A stretch of 29,862 bases of DNA from CAZEJK01 sp964512045 (GCA_964512045.1 CAZEJK010000040.1:1-29862), one strand, 5' to 3'; positions 16,039 through 25,135 are shown, counted from the first letter of the stretch. The notes: generated from the letters alone by a model not told the origin. Program-made: numbers and translations.

Positions 16039-17739
16039 TCACCGCCCCACCCCCAACCGCTGCATCTTCATGACGAGGCCGTTGCGGCTGAGGCCGAGGG
16101 TGCGGGCGGCCTCGGCGAGGTTGCCGTCGGCGAGGTGGATGGCGCGCTCGACGAGGCGGCGCTCGAGGTGCTCGACCTGGCGTCTGAGGTCGAGGTCGTC
16201 GTCGGCCGGAGGCGAGTCGAGCGTGGTCGGATCGAGCAGGGTGGGGCTGAGGTGGCGGCGCTCGATGACGGCGCCGGGGCCGGCGGCGGCGACCGCGCGG
16301 CGGAGCTCGTTGGCGAGCTGGCGCACGTTGCCGGGCCAGGGAGCGGCCTGCAGGGTCGTGAGCGCGGCGACGGACAGGCCGGCGGGGCGAATGCCCGAGT
16401 CGTCGGCGGCGGCTCGCAGGAAGTGCTCGACAAGCTCCGGAATGTCCTCGCCGCGGTCACGCAGCGTCGGCACGTGGATGTGGTGGCCCGCGAGCCGGTA
16501 GTACAGGTCGGCACGGAACGAGCCGGCGCGCACCGCCGCCTCGAGGTCCGAGTTGGTGGCGGCGACGATCCGGACGTCGACCGGAATCGGTTGGCGCGCC
16601 CCGACCGGCTGGATCTCCGCCTCCTGCAGGGCGCGCAGCAGCTTGGTCTGCAGGCTCGGCGCCAGGGCGCCGATCTCGTCGAAGAACAGGGTGCCGCCGT
16701 CCGCCAGCCGCATTGCGCCGGGGCGCGCGCTGACGCCCGTGGCGACCCCAGCCTCGATGCCGAACAGCCCGGCCTCGAGCAGCTCGCTCGGGATCGCCGC
16801 GCAGCTGAGGCTCTGCAGCGGACCGTCGGCGCGCGGCGAGGACGCGTGGAGGATCCGGACCACGTGCTCCTTGCCGACGCCGGTCTCACCGGTGACGAGC
16901 ACGGGAGCGCTGCTGCGCAGTGCAGCACGGATCTCCTCGTACAGCCGGCGCGCGGGCGCGCTCCGTCCCTCGACGTGATCGGCCGGCAGATGCAGCGCCG
17001 AGCCGGCGTCATCGTCACCACCAGGTGCCGATGCGGTCCTCTGGCGCCGCAGCTGCACAGCAAGCCGGAGGGCGAGCTGCACGGTCTCGTCCGGCGGCTG
17101 GCCATCGCAACAAAGCACCAGCTCCACGTCGCCTGGCACCGACACCCGAAACGCCTCGCCGCCCTCCAGCACTGCCGCCGATCCGTCCAGGGCGAGCACG
17201 GTGCTGCCGTCCATCAGCGCCACGGCGGTCGCACCGGTCAGCTCCCGAGCCTGCCGCACCAGCTCCCGGTCGAGCTGCGCACGGTCCTGGAGCTGTGCCA
17301 GGCCGCGCAGCAGCCGCAGCCATCCCGGCTCTCGCGGACGTCTGACGGCCAGCTCCGTGCTCGTATCGGGACTCCGCCGTCGGCCGGAGTCGAGCTCCGG
17401 CACGCCCAGCTCGATGGCCACCTCGGACTCCTCGGCCGGAACCTCCTCGAGGAACAGCGCCACGGCGCCGACCTCGAGCCAGTCGCCAGGTGTGATGGTA
17501 CCGGCCGAGCACGGGGCTCCGTTGATCCGGGTCCCGTTGGTGCTGCCCAGATCCTCGACCTCGACACCGGTCTCTGACACCTCGAGCCGCGCGTGACGGC
17601 GAGAGACGCTCGGGTGGTCAACGCAGACGTCCGCTTCGGGAAGCGATCCGATGACGTGAGTTCCCCCACTCAGGGCAAAGGCCCGCTGGTACCCGTTCAC
17701 ATCGCCCACCAGGCGCAGCACGGTGCGTTGATCGGTCAT
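16039..17739 (-). CDS. FHA-GAF-like-AAA+-Fis regulator with a non-canonical GAFTGA loop
   Basis: 566 residues. FHA domain (about 8-100) with SVSRRHARL and STNGTRING reads phosphothreonine. A GAF-like sensor spans about 145-235. The AAA+ domain (about 255-480) has Walker A GETGVGKE (284-291), Walker B GGTLFFDEIG (348-357), sensor ATNSDLE and RADLYYRL. A Fis-type helix-turn-helix follows (LAEAARTLGLSRNGLVMKMQRL, about 541-562). This is the layout of FHA-type sigma54 enhancer-binding proteins, but the sigma54-contacting loop, normally ELFGHEKGAFTGA, reads GLFGIEAGVATGV (loop at 331-336). ATPase motifs are intact, so it may bind DNA and ATP without normal sigma54 activation. Likely partner: the nearby Ser/Thr kinase. 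Confidence 0.92.
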   Translation of the reverse strand: MTDQRTVLRLVGDVNGYQRAFALSGGTHVIGSLPEADVCVDHPSVSRRHARLEVSETGVEVEDLGSTNGTRINGAPCSAGTITPGDWLEVGAVALFLEEVPAEESEVAIELGVPELDSGRRRSPDTSTELAVRRPREPGWLRLLRGLAQLQDRAQLDRELVRQARELTGATAVALMDGSTVLALDGSAAVLEGGEAFRVSVPGDVELVLCCDGQPPDETVQLALRLAVQLRRQRTASAPGGDDDAGSALHLPADHVEGRSAPARRLYEEIRAALRSSAPVLVTGETGVGKEHVVRILHASSPRADGPLQSLSCAAIPSELLEAGLFGIEAGVATGVSARPGAMRLADGGTLFFDEIGALAPSLQTKLLRALQEAEIQPVGARQPIPVDVRIVAATNSDLEAAVRAGSFRADLYYRLAGHHIHVPTLRDRGEDIPELVEHFLRAAADDSGIRPAGLSVAALTTLQAAPWPGNVRQLANELRRAVAAAGPGAVIERRHLSPTLLDPTTLDSPPADDDLDLRRQVEHLERRLVERAIHLADGNLAEAARTLGLSRNGLVMKMQRLGVGR

Positions 17740-17777
17740 CGTATGGCTAGCGTACGCGAGTCGATGCGCCTAGCCAA
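17740..17777 (-). promoter_or_regulatory. Promoter/operator of the FHA regulator, apparently leaderless
   Basis: On the minus strand: TTGGCT (17772-17777), 17-nt spacer, TACGCT (17749-17754), then 9 nt to the ATG at 17739. Transcription would begin 0-3 nt from the start codon, and no Shine-Dalgarno site is present. An inverted repeat GGCTAG (17745-17750) and CTAGCC (17770-17775) overlaps both boxes, so a bound dimer would block the promoter; self-repression is a fair guess. Confidence 0.45.
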
Positions 17778-17921
17778 CCGGCTCCGGTACGACCACCGGG
17801 CGCCGCCCCGGATGCCGGAAGCCAGTCCCGCAGCTCCGAACCGCTGAACATCGGGTCGGCCCGACCGGCTACGGCTGACCACACGCCTGAACGAAACGCC
17901 GGTCGCGGTGACACCCGCAGC

Positions 17922-19181
17922 TCAGCTCTCGGGCCACCCGCGAAGCCGGTAGCCGAGCAGCTCGGGCGGAAGCTCCTCGGCCGCGGCCACCACAGCCACC
18001 ACCAGGCGCTCGGGCTCGAAGCGGTGGGCCAGCTGCCTCGGCAGCTCCAGCGCGGTCTGCACGCCGAGCGCATCCGCCAGCGGCACGGCCAGCACCTCGA
18101 CGCCCGGACGGTTCAGCAGACGCCGGCGCACTGTGGTCAAGAGCGTCTCCACGCCTCTACCGGTGACGGCCGAGACGGCGACCGCCCCTGGCAGCGAGGG
18201 CATCGAGCCCTCAAGCAGGTCCACCTTGTTGAGCACGATCAGTGCCTCCTCCGGATCGACACCGAGCTCCCCGAGCACCTCGCCACCGACCCTCAGGTGC
18301 TCCTGCCACGCCGGATGGCTCACATCCACCACATGCAGCACCAGCTCCGCGATCACGGCCTCCTCGAGGGTGGAGCGGAACGGCGCCACCAGGTGGTGCG
18401 GCAGCTTGCGGATGAAGCCGACCGTATCGGTCAGCACCGCCATCACCCCGTCACCGAGGGCGACCCGTCGCGCCCGCGGATCGAGGGTGGCGAACAGCCG
18501 ATCCTCGACCAGCACCGAGGCGCCGGTGAGCCGGCGGAACAGCGACGACTTGCCGGCGTTGGTGTAGCCCACCAGCGCCAGGCTCGTGCTCCGCTCGCGA
18601 CGCTCGCGGCGAAGCCGACGCTCCGCCTCGATCGACGCCAGCTCCGCCTTCAGCTGGCTGATCCGATGGGAGACCAGCCGCCGGTCGATCTCCAGCTGGG
18701 TCTCGCCGACGCCGCGCGTGCCGATCCCCCCGGCCTGACGGGACAGGTGCTGCCAGCGACGGGTCAGCCGTGGCAGGAGGTAGTTGAGCTGCGCGAGCTC
18801 CACCTGCGTGCGCGCCTCGCGGCTGCGCGCTCTGAGGGCAAAGATGTCGAGGATGACCCCGGCTCGATCGAGGACCTTGACGTCCTCTGGCAGCCGACGC
18901 TCCAGGTTGCGCACCTGCGAGCCGGTCAGGTCCTCGTCGAACACCACCGACCGGGCCTCCAGCTCCTCGCACTGGTCGGCAACCTCCTCGACGAAGCCAG
19001 AGCCGACGAGGGTTGATGGATCCGGCGCGGGTCGCTCCTGGATCAGCCGGTCGACCACCTGTCCACCGGCAGTCTCCACCAACCGTTCGAGCTCATCGAG
19101 GTGCTCGTCCACCAGGCTGCGGCTCACAGGATGCACCGCAAGACCCACGAGCACTGTACGCTCACCGTCCCGAGCGGCCAT
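17922..19181 (-). CDS. hflX: HflX ribosome-associated GTPase
   Basis: 419 residues. HflX binds the 50S subunit and splits stalled or hibernating ribosomes. The N-terminal HflX domain includes DRLIQERPAPDPSTLVGSGFVEE, then the family's QVELAQLNYLLPRL and GGIGTRGVGETQLEIDRR. The G domain has G1 GYTNAGKSS (205-213), G3 DTVGFIRKLPHHLV and G4 NKVD. The ATG at 19181 follows GGGAGG with 7 nt between; an upstream extension reads through Arg/Cys-rich sequence and is rejected. It stands alone, with an intergenic gap on each side. Confidence 0.96.
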   Translation of the reverse strand: MAARDGERTVLVGLAVHPVSRSLVDEHLDELERLVETAGGQVVDRLIQERPAPDPSTLVGSGFVEEVADQCEELEARSVVFDEDLTGSQVRNLERRLPEDVKVLDRAGVILDIFALRARSREARTQVELAQLNYLLPRLTRRWQHLSRQAGGIGTRGVGETQLEIDRRLVSHRISQLKAELASIEAERRLRRERRERSTSLALVGYTNAGKSSLFRRLTGASVLVEDRLFATLDPRARRVALGDGVMAVLTDTVGFIRKLPHHLVAPFRSTLEEAVIAELVLHVVDVSHPAWQEHLRVGGEVLGELGVDPEEALIVLNKVDLLEGSMPSLPGAVAVSAVTGRGVETLLTTVRRRLLNRPGVEVLAVPLADALGVQTALELPRQLAHRFEPERLVVAVVAAAEELPPELLGYRLRGWPES

Positions 19182-19344
19182 CACCACGCCTCCCGTACCC
19201 GGACACCATCCACGGGCCGCGAACGACACGCGCGATCCCCGCCGACACGCACACGCGTGCCCCAGCAGCATCGGCCCCACGGCCGCTTGACGGCGTGCCA
19301 TCAGTCATTGGAAAGAAGGCTCCCCACGCGCCTGGCGGCTCGCA

Positions 19345-19413
19345 GTGTCAGCTCAGAGCTCAGGAGCTCCATCACGGTGTCGCTCCCACGCCGTGGTCCG
19401 CTGGAGCTGACAC
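19345..19413. repeat. Long-stem inverted repeat with nested hairpin
   Basis: GTGTCAGCTC (19345-19354) and GAGCTGACAC (19404-19413) are perfect 10-bp arms. The interior holds a second pairing (CACGG with CCGTG, loop 13 nt) and a GGAGCTCC palindrome. No T-run follows on either strand, so a simple intrinsic terminator is unlikely; it may be a folded RNA or a small mobile-repeat relic. Confidence 0.5.
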
Positions 19414-19443
19414 GGCAGACCAGGGAAGGGGGAGGAGGGGACA

Positions 19444-19478
19444 CTCTGCACTCTGCATTCTGCACTTTTCACTTTCCA
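19444..19478. repeat. Tandem heptamer repeat, five units
   Basis: Consecutive 7-nt units: CTCTGCA, CTCTGCA, TTCTGCA, CTTTTCA, CTTTCCA. The first two are identical and the units decay toward the aminomutase-like gene. This resembles short tandemly repeated repetitive heptamers known from cyanobacteria and other groups. Confidence 0.7.
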
Positions 19479-19508
19479 CACGGCTCCTTGAAGCTGCCAC
19501 CGTGGTCG

Positions 19509-20762
19509 CTACGGCATGTCCTCCTGGTGGTGCTTCATCAGCACACGCTCGAAGGCGGCCAGGGTCTCGTCGACGTCCTTGGCAGAGTGGGCGTGCGACA
19601 GAAACGCTGTCGATGACGGGAGCTGCGGCAGCAGGACGCCTTCGCGCATCAGCGAGCTTGCGAGCCGGCGGTACGCCACGGCATCCGCGCGCTCGAAGCT
19701 GGCCCTGTCGACGACAGGCTCACGTGACAGGTACACGGCGAAGACCGAGCCGATCCGATTGAACCGGATCGGGCGAGCAAACCGTTGGGCCAACGACTCG
19801 ATTCCGCTGACGAGCTGCTCGGTGCGCTCCGCGAGCCGGCTGTAGACACTGTCGTTCTTGAGGATCGACAGGATTGCCTCGGCGGCCGCCAGAGCCACCG
19901 GGTGGGGCACCGGCAACGGACCGAGGTCCGCCAGCACACTTGTATCAACATCGCGATGCAGGGCGACAGCGCCGAGCGGGAACCCACCCCCCAGAGGACC
20001 GCCGTACACGGCGATGTCCGGAACCATGCCAGAGTACGCCGCCACACCACCCCGATCCAACCTCAGCCCGGAGACCACCTCGTTGGCGACCACCACGATG
20101 CCGTGCTGTCGGCACAGCTCGGCGATCCTCGGGAGCACACCCCGCGGAGGAGGAACCACCCCGAAGCGGGTCATCAGCGGATCGATGCACACCGCGGCAA
20201 GCTTGGAAGCTCCGGCGGACAGCGCCGCCTCGATCCGGTCGAGATCCCAGCCGGGGACCTCACGGAGGAGCGTCCTGGTATCCGCGGGAATCTGGTCCGC
20301 GATGCCCGACCCCTCCTCGATCCGCAAGAAAGAGGTCTCGACACAGCATCGCGCGGCGCCGTCCAGGGTCAGGACCAGCTTCTTGCCCGTCGTTCGGTGA
20401 GCGATGTCTAACGCCATGCGCAGCGCATCGTCCGTGTGCCGAGTAAAGCACCACGTGCCGACCCAGCTGACGAACTGCCCAAGGCTCTCGGCCAGCTCCA
20501 CCTCCTGCGGGACATGCAACCCTTCCGGCACGCCGTTGGTGAGCACCTTGCGCACCGCGTCGAGGATGTACTGGTTCGCGTACCCGACGATCGCGGCGCC
20601 GCCCCCACCCGTGTAGTCGATATATCCGTGGTTGTCGACGTCGTAGATCTGCGCACCCTTGGCTTTCATCGCCATCGGATACAGCCCGGCATGGGCTACC
20701 AGATCCGGAAGCCCCCCTGCCCGAGCTATCAGCTCTTCACGCCGTTGACCCATATCTGCCAC
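19509..20762 (-). CDS. Glutamate-1-semialdehyde-aminomutase-like protein lacking the PLP lysine (probable pseudoenzyme)
   Basis: 417 residues, full length for class III aminotransferase/HemL folds. The N-terminal family pattern is clear (AKGAQIYDVDNHGYIDYTGGGG). Cofactor motifs are altered throughout. In PDIAVYGGPLGGGFPLGA (248-265) the Schiff-base Lys of the usual LGKIIGGGLPVGA is Gly255. The pyridine-binding Asp of DEVMTGFR is Asn227 (ANEVVSGLR). The phosphate-binding SGTEA is RHTDD (108-112), the YHG motif is ARC, and GTxSGNP reads LPVPHP. The frame is open and uninterrupted, so the protein is probably made, but PLP chemistry is not expected. It follows the small cysteine-rich gene by 55 nt on the same strand, likely as an operon. 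Start GTG (20762) or ATG (20753). Function unknown. Confidence 0.88.
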   Translation of the reverse strand: MADMGQRREELIARAGGLPDLVAHAGLYPMAMKAKGAQIYDVDNHGYIDYTGGGGAAIVGYANQYILDAVRKVLTNGVPEGLHVPQEVELAESLGQFVSWVGTWCFTRHTDDALRMALDIAHRTTGKKLVLTLDGAARCCVETSFLRIEEGSGIADQIPADTRTLLREVPGWDLDRIEAALSAGASKLAAVCIDPLMTRFGVVPPPRGVLPRIAELCRQHGIVVVANEVVSGLRLDRGGVAAYSGMVPDIAVYGGPLGGGFPLGAVALHRDVDTSVLADLGPLPVPHPVALAAAEAILSILKNDSVYSRLAERTEQLVSGIESLAQRFARPIRFNRIGSVFAVYLSREPVVDRASFERADAVAYRRLASSLMREGVLLPQLPSSTAFLSHAHSAKDVDETLAAFERVLMKHHQEDMP

Positions 20763-20817
20763 CGCCAGTTTCCACCATTACCGCGTCGCGTGGTCAGCAC
20801 GCCCGCGCGACAGACGC

Positions 20818-21069
20818 TCACTCCTCATCCGAAACCACGTCCGTGTCGTCATCGCCGTGGAAGAAGTAGTCGCGACACGGCATCGAGCAGAAGACGCGGC
20901 CGAAGTCCTCCACGCCACACGCCTGGCAGCAGAGACTACGACAGATGGCGCACGTGTGCAAAGTAAACTCCAGAACCGAGGCCCCGCAGTTGGGACACGT
21001 CCTCCGCCGCACCGGATCCCGTTCGCCCTGCTGCTCCATGACGTCCCACAGTATACCGAAGTCCGGCAT
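20818..21069 (-). CDS. Small cysteine-rich (probable zinc-binding) protein
   Basis: 83 residues from the ATG at 21069, which has GGAG 8 nt upstream. A longer form from 21156 (112 residues) would begin inside the -10 box of the divergent tRNA promoter, so it is less likely. Nine cysteines are arranged as CPNC (25, 28), CAIC (40, 43), CCQAC (47, 48, 51) and FCSMPC (61, 65), enough for two zinc sites of ribbon or treble-clef type. The tail is acidic (DDDTDVVSDEE). No family was recognised. It precedes the aminomutase-like gene on the same strand, so the two may work together. No signal peptide; probably cytoplasmic. Confidence 0.65.
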   Translation of the reverse strand: MPDFGILWDVMEQQGERDPVRRRTCPNCGASVLEFTLHTCAICRSLCCQACGVEDFGRVFCSMPCRDYFFHGDDDTDVVSDEE

Positions 21070-21127
21070 GTCGACCGCTCCACCGGACTCACCACCAGGT
21101 TCCGTCGTACGAACCAGCTCTGTCAAC

Positions 21128-21156
21128 TTGACTCCGATCGGACTTGGTCGTACCAT
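21128..21156 (+). promoter_or_regulatory. Promoter of the tRNA-tilS operon
   Basis: TTGACT (21128-21133), 17-nt spacer, TACCAT (21151-21156); start expected near 21163, just before the tRNA. The -35 is one arm of GTCAA-C-TTGAC (21122-21132), so a TTGACA also faces the opposite way, possibly for the cysteine-rich gene, though no good -10 follows it. Confidence 0.6.
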
Positions 21157-21168
21157 TCTCGTCCCTTG

Positions 21169-21243
21169 GGCGGTGTAGCTCAGTGGAAGAGCAGGGGTCT
21201 CATAAGCCCCGTGTCGGTGGTTCAATTCCACCCACCGCCACCA
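21169..21243 (+). tRNA. tRNA with CAU anticodon, probably elongator tRNA-Met
   Basis: 75 nt with encoded CCA. Acceptor arms GGCGGTG and CACCGCC pair fully; D-arm GCTC/GAGC; anticodon stem GGGGT/GCCCC (one T-G pair) with loop CTCATAA; T-arm GGTGG/CCACC with TTCAATT. The GGCGGTGTAGCTCAG opening matches elongator Met tRNAs. Initiator tRNA is excluded because the first acceptor pair is formed and the three G-C pairs typical of its anticodon stem base are not in the right pattern. A tRNA-Ile2 (lysidine-modified CAU) cannot be fully excluded, since its loop is the same and tilS is adjacent. Confidence 0.93.
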
Positions 21244-21253
21244 TCCCCGCTGC

Positions 21254-22570
21254 ATGTTGGTGGATGAATTCACTGACCGTTTCCGCACTCTGTACCCGGA
21301 TCTCATCGGGAAGCGTGTCGTTGTCGCCTACTCGGGTGGCGCCGACTCGACCGCTCTGCTTCTGCTGCTCGACTCCGCTGCACTCCAGCTCGATCTCAAC
21401 GCCGTCCACGTCCACCACCACCACCGCGGCGTGGAGGCGGACCGAGACCTCGAGCACTGTCAGCAGCACTGTGCCCAGCTGTCGGTTCCACTCACAGTGG
21501 TCCACCTGACGCCTGAGCCCCACCCGCCGGAGGGACGGGAGGGGAGCTGGAGACGGCTGCGCTACGGCGCTTTAGAGGAGATCCGAGCCCGGATCGGCGC
21601 CGACGCCATCGCCACCGGGCACCACGCCGACGATGTCGCGGAGGGCGTCCTCGCCGGGCTGCTCCGCGGTGGCGGGCCCCGTTCGCTCGCGGGAATCGAG
21701 CGGCGCTGGCGCGACGGGACGGTGATCCGCCCCCTGCTCGATTGGACACATGATGAGCTGACGACGTGGTTGGAGTCCCTCGGTGTCAGCTGGTGCGAAG
21801 ACCGCACGAACACCCAGACCGACCACCTCCGCAGCCGGATCCGACACGAGGTTCTGCCGGTCCTCGAGCGCGTGGCGCCGTCGCTACGCAGTCAGCTCCG
21901 CACCCTGGCCGACGCCATGGCAGAGGACGAGCGAGCCCTCGCGGAGCTGGCGGCGCAGGCCAGCCAGCTCGACCCGTGGCATCCCGCCGGAGGCGTCCGC
22001 ATCGACGCAGTCCGCAACCTTCCCCGCGCGGCCCGACATCGGTGGCTCCCAGCACAGACGGAGGCCAACGGGATCGGTCCGGTGACCCGGGCCCAGCTCC
22101 GAGAGCTCGATCGGCTGCTCGATTCCGGCGAGCCGCGCGGCGTGACTCTGAACGGTCGCTGGCGCATCGTGCGCGCCAGAGGCCGTCTGTGGCTCGAGCC
22201 TCCAACGCCTCTCGGGCCGTGGAAGCAGAGCCTCTGCGTCGGCCAAGAGCAGGAGCTGCCGCTTCCCGGTTGGCGGGTGCGCATGCGCGACCGAGAGGAC
22301 ACCGCCGGTCGGCACGATGTGTTCGACCGGTTGACAACCGACCTCCGGTCGGTGGTCATCCGCTCGCCGTTGGCCTCGGATCGGATCGGTCCCGCTGACC
22401 GCCGACGCCCCCTCCGGGACGTCCTGCGACGCCGACTCCCACGGCATCTCCGCGGCGCGTGGCCTGTCGTATGTGACGGTGGTACACTACTCTGGATTCC
22501 AGGGGTCGTGACCGAACGTCACCGGTCTCACGTCTCTGGACGCAACGTCGTGGAGGTACTCTACAGATGA
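21254..22570 (+). CDS. tilS: tRNA(Ile)-lysidine synthase TilS
   Basis: 438 residues. TilS attaches lysine to C34 of tRNA-Ile(CAU) using ATP, changing its codon reading from AUG to AUA. The PP-loop is SGGADST (27-33); other N-terminal signatures are GHHADDVAEGVLAGLLRGGG, RPLLDWTHDEL and EDRTNTQTDHLRSRIRHEVLPVL. The C-terminal substrate-binding parts extend to about 435. The ATG lies 10 nt after the tRNA CCA with no Shine-Dalgarno site, so the tRNA and tilS are almost certainly co-transcribed. The stop overlaps the next gene (ATGA). Confidence 0.95.
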   Translation: MLVDEFTDRFRTLYPDLIGKRVVVAYSGGADSTALLLLLDSAALQLDLNAVHVHHHHRGVEADRDLEHCQQHCAQLSVPLTVVHLTPEPHPPEGREGSWRRLRYGALEEIRARIGADAIATGHHADDVAEGVLAGLLRGGGPRSLAGIERRWRDGTVIRPLLDWTHDELTTWLESLGVSWCEDRTNTQTDHLRSRIRHEVLPVLERVAPSLRSQLRTLADAMAEDERALAELAAQASQLDPWHPAGGVRIDAVRNLPRAARHRWLPAQTEANGIGPVTRAQLRELDRLLDSGEPRGVTLNGRWRIVRARGRLWLEPPTPLGPWKQSLCVGQEQELPLPGWRVRMRDREDTAGRHDVFDRLTTDLRSVVIRSPLASDRIGPADRRRPLRDVLRRRLPRHLRGAWPVVCDGGTLLWIPGVVTERHRSHVSGRNVVEVLYR

Positions 22571-23082
22571 GCACTGTGCGGGTCGTCTACTCCGCCGAGC
22601 AGATCGCTGAACGGATCCGAGAGGTGGCCGCTCAGATCGCCACGGACTATGCCGGCCAGGAGATCGCCCTGGTGGGCATTCTCAAGGGTGCAGCGTTCCT
22701 CCTGACCGATCTCGCACGGTGCCTCCCGTCGCCCCTCGACTTCGAGTTCGTGGATGTCACCTCCTCCACGGGAGACCGTGGCGAGGTTGTCAGCCTGACA
22801 TACGCGACGCGCTTCGACCTCAAGGGCAAGCACGTGCTGATCATCAAGGACGTGTTGCACACGGGGGTTACCGAGAACTACCTGATGACCCACCTCAGCC
22901 AGCAGAACCCCGCCTCGATGGATGTCGTGGCACTGGTGGACAAGCCGCAGCTCCGTTCGGTCAACGTGCAGGCCCGGTATGCGATCTTCACGGATGTTCC
23001 AGACGGTCACCTGATCGGCTACGGCCTCGGCACACCCGGCGGCCGGGAATCGAACCGCCCCGAGCTGAGCGTTCTCGAGTAG
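22567..23082 (+). CDS. Hypoxanthine phosphoribosyltransferase-like protein with altered active site
   Basis: 171 residues, in the usual hpt place between tilS and ftsH. The PRTase fold is clear: pyrophosphate-loop VGILKGAAFLLTDLAR (K40) and purine-side LVDKPQLR (K126). The PRPP motif is unusual: LIIKDVLHTGVT (91-102) instead of LIVEDIIDTG. The first acidic residue is Lys94 and the proposed catalytic Asp is His98. The later GYGLD is GYGLG (G155), removing a Mg/purine-side Asp, and the usual YRNLP end is missing. The frame is intact and translationally coupled to tilS. It may be inactive, or act on other ligands or as a regulator. Standard annotation would call it Hpt. Confidence 0.85.
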   Translation: MSTVRVVYSAEQIAERIREVAAQIATDYAGQEIALVGILKGAAFLLTDLARCLPSPLDFEFVDVTSSTGDRGEVVSLTYATRFDLKGKHVLIIKDVLHTGVTENYLMTHLSQQNPASMDVVALVDKPQLRSVNVQARYAIFTDVPDGHLIGYGLGTPGGRESNRPELSVLE

Positions 23083-23226
23083 CCGGCACGACACCGTGAC
23101 TCGGCCAGCCCCTCGGGAAGATCCAACGGGCCGTGACACGTTGTCCTGTAGGCTCGCCGTGCTGAACGACTCGCCTGACAATCATGCGATGAACTACGAG
23201 ACTACGGCCAGCAAAGGAACCAGCAG

Positions 23227-25116
<1,890 letters not shown>

Positions 25117-25135
25117 GAGGGTATCGCAAGGTCCG

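Larger units (their letters stand above)
19182..19508. other. 327-nt intergenic region between hflX and the aminomutase-like gene
   Basis: No gene seen. It contains a 10-bp perfect inverted repeat with a 49-nt interior (19345-19413), a purine-rich run (about 19428-19441), and five copies of a heptamer repeat (19444-19478). The hflX promoter must lie in its left part, but no convincing boxes were found. A GGCACG motif there has the wrong spacing to be a sigma54 promoter. Confidence 0.5.

Noticed and set aside
16135..17577. 480-codon antisense frame opposite the FHA regulator
   Set aside because: Codon shadow; the minus strand carries all FHA, AAA+ and Fis motifs.
19182..19301. N-terminal extension of hflX
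   Set aside because: The added residues are not part of the HflX family and the ATG at 19181 has a good ribosome site.
19182..19320. Sigma54 promoter for hflX (GGCACG motifs on the minus strand)
   Set aside because: The GG-to-GC distance is off by one base in both candidates and the TTGCA half is missing.
21169..21243. Calling the tRNA as tRNA-Ile2 because tilS is adjacent
   Set aside because: The GGCGGTG acceptor start and overall pattern fit elongator tRNA-Met better; kept only as an alternative.
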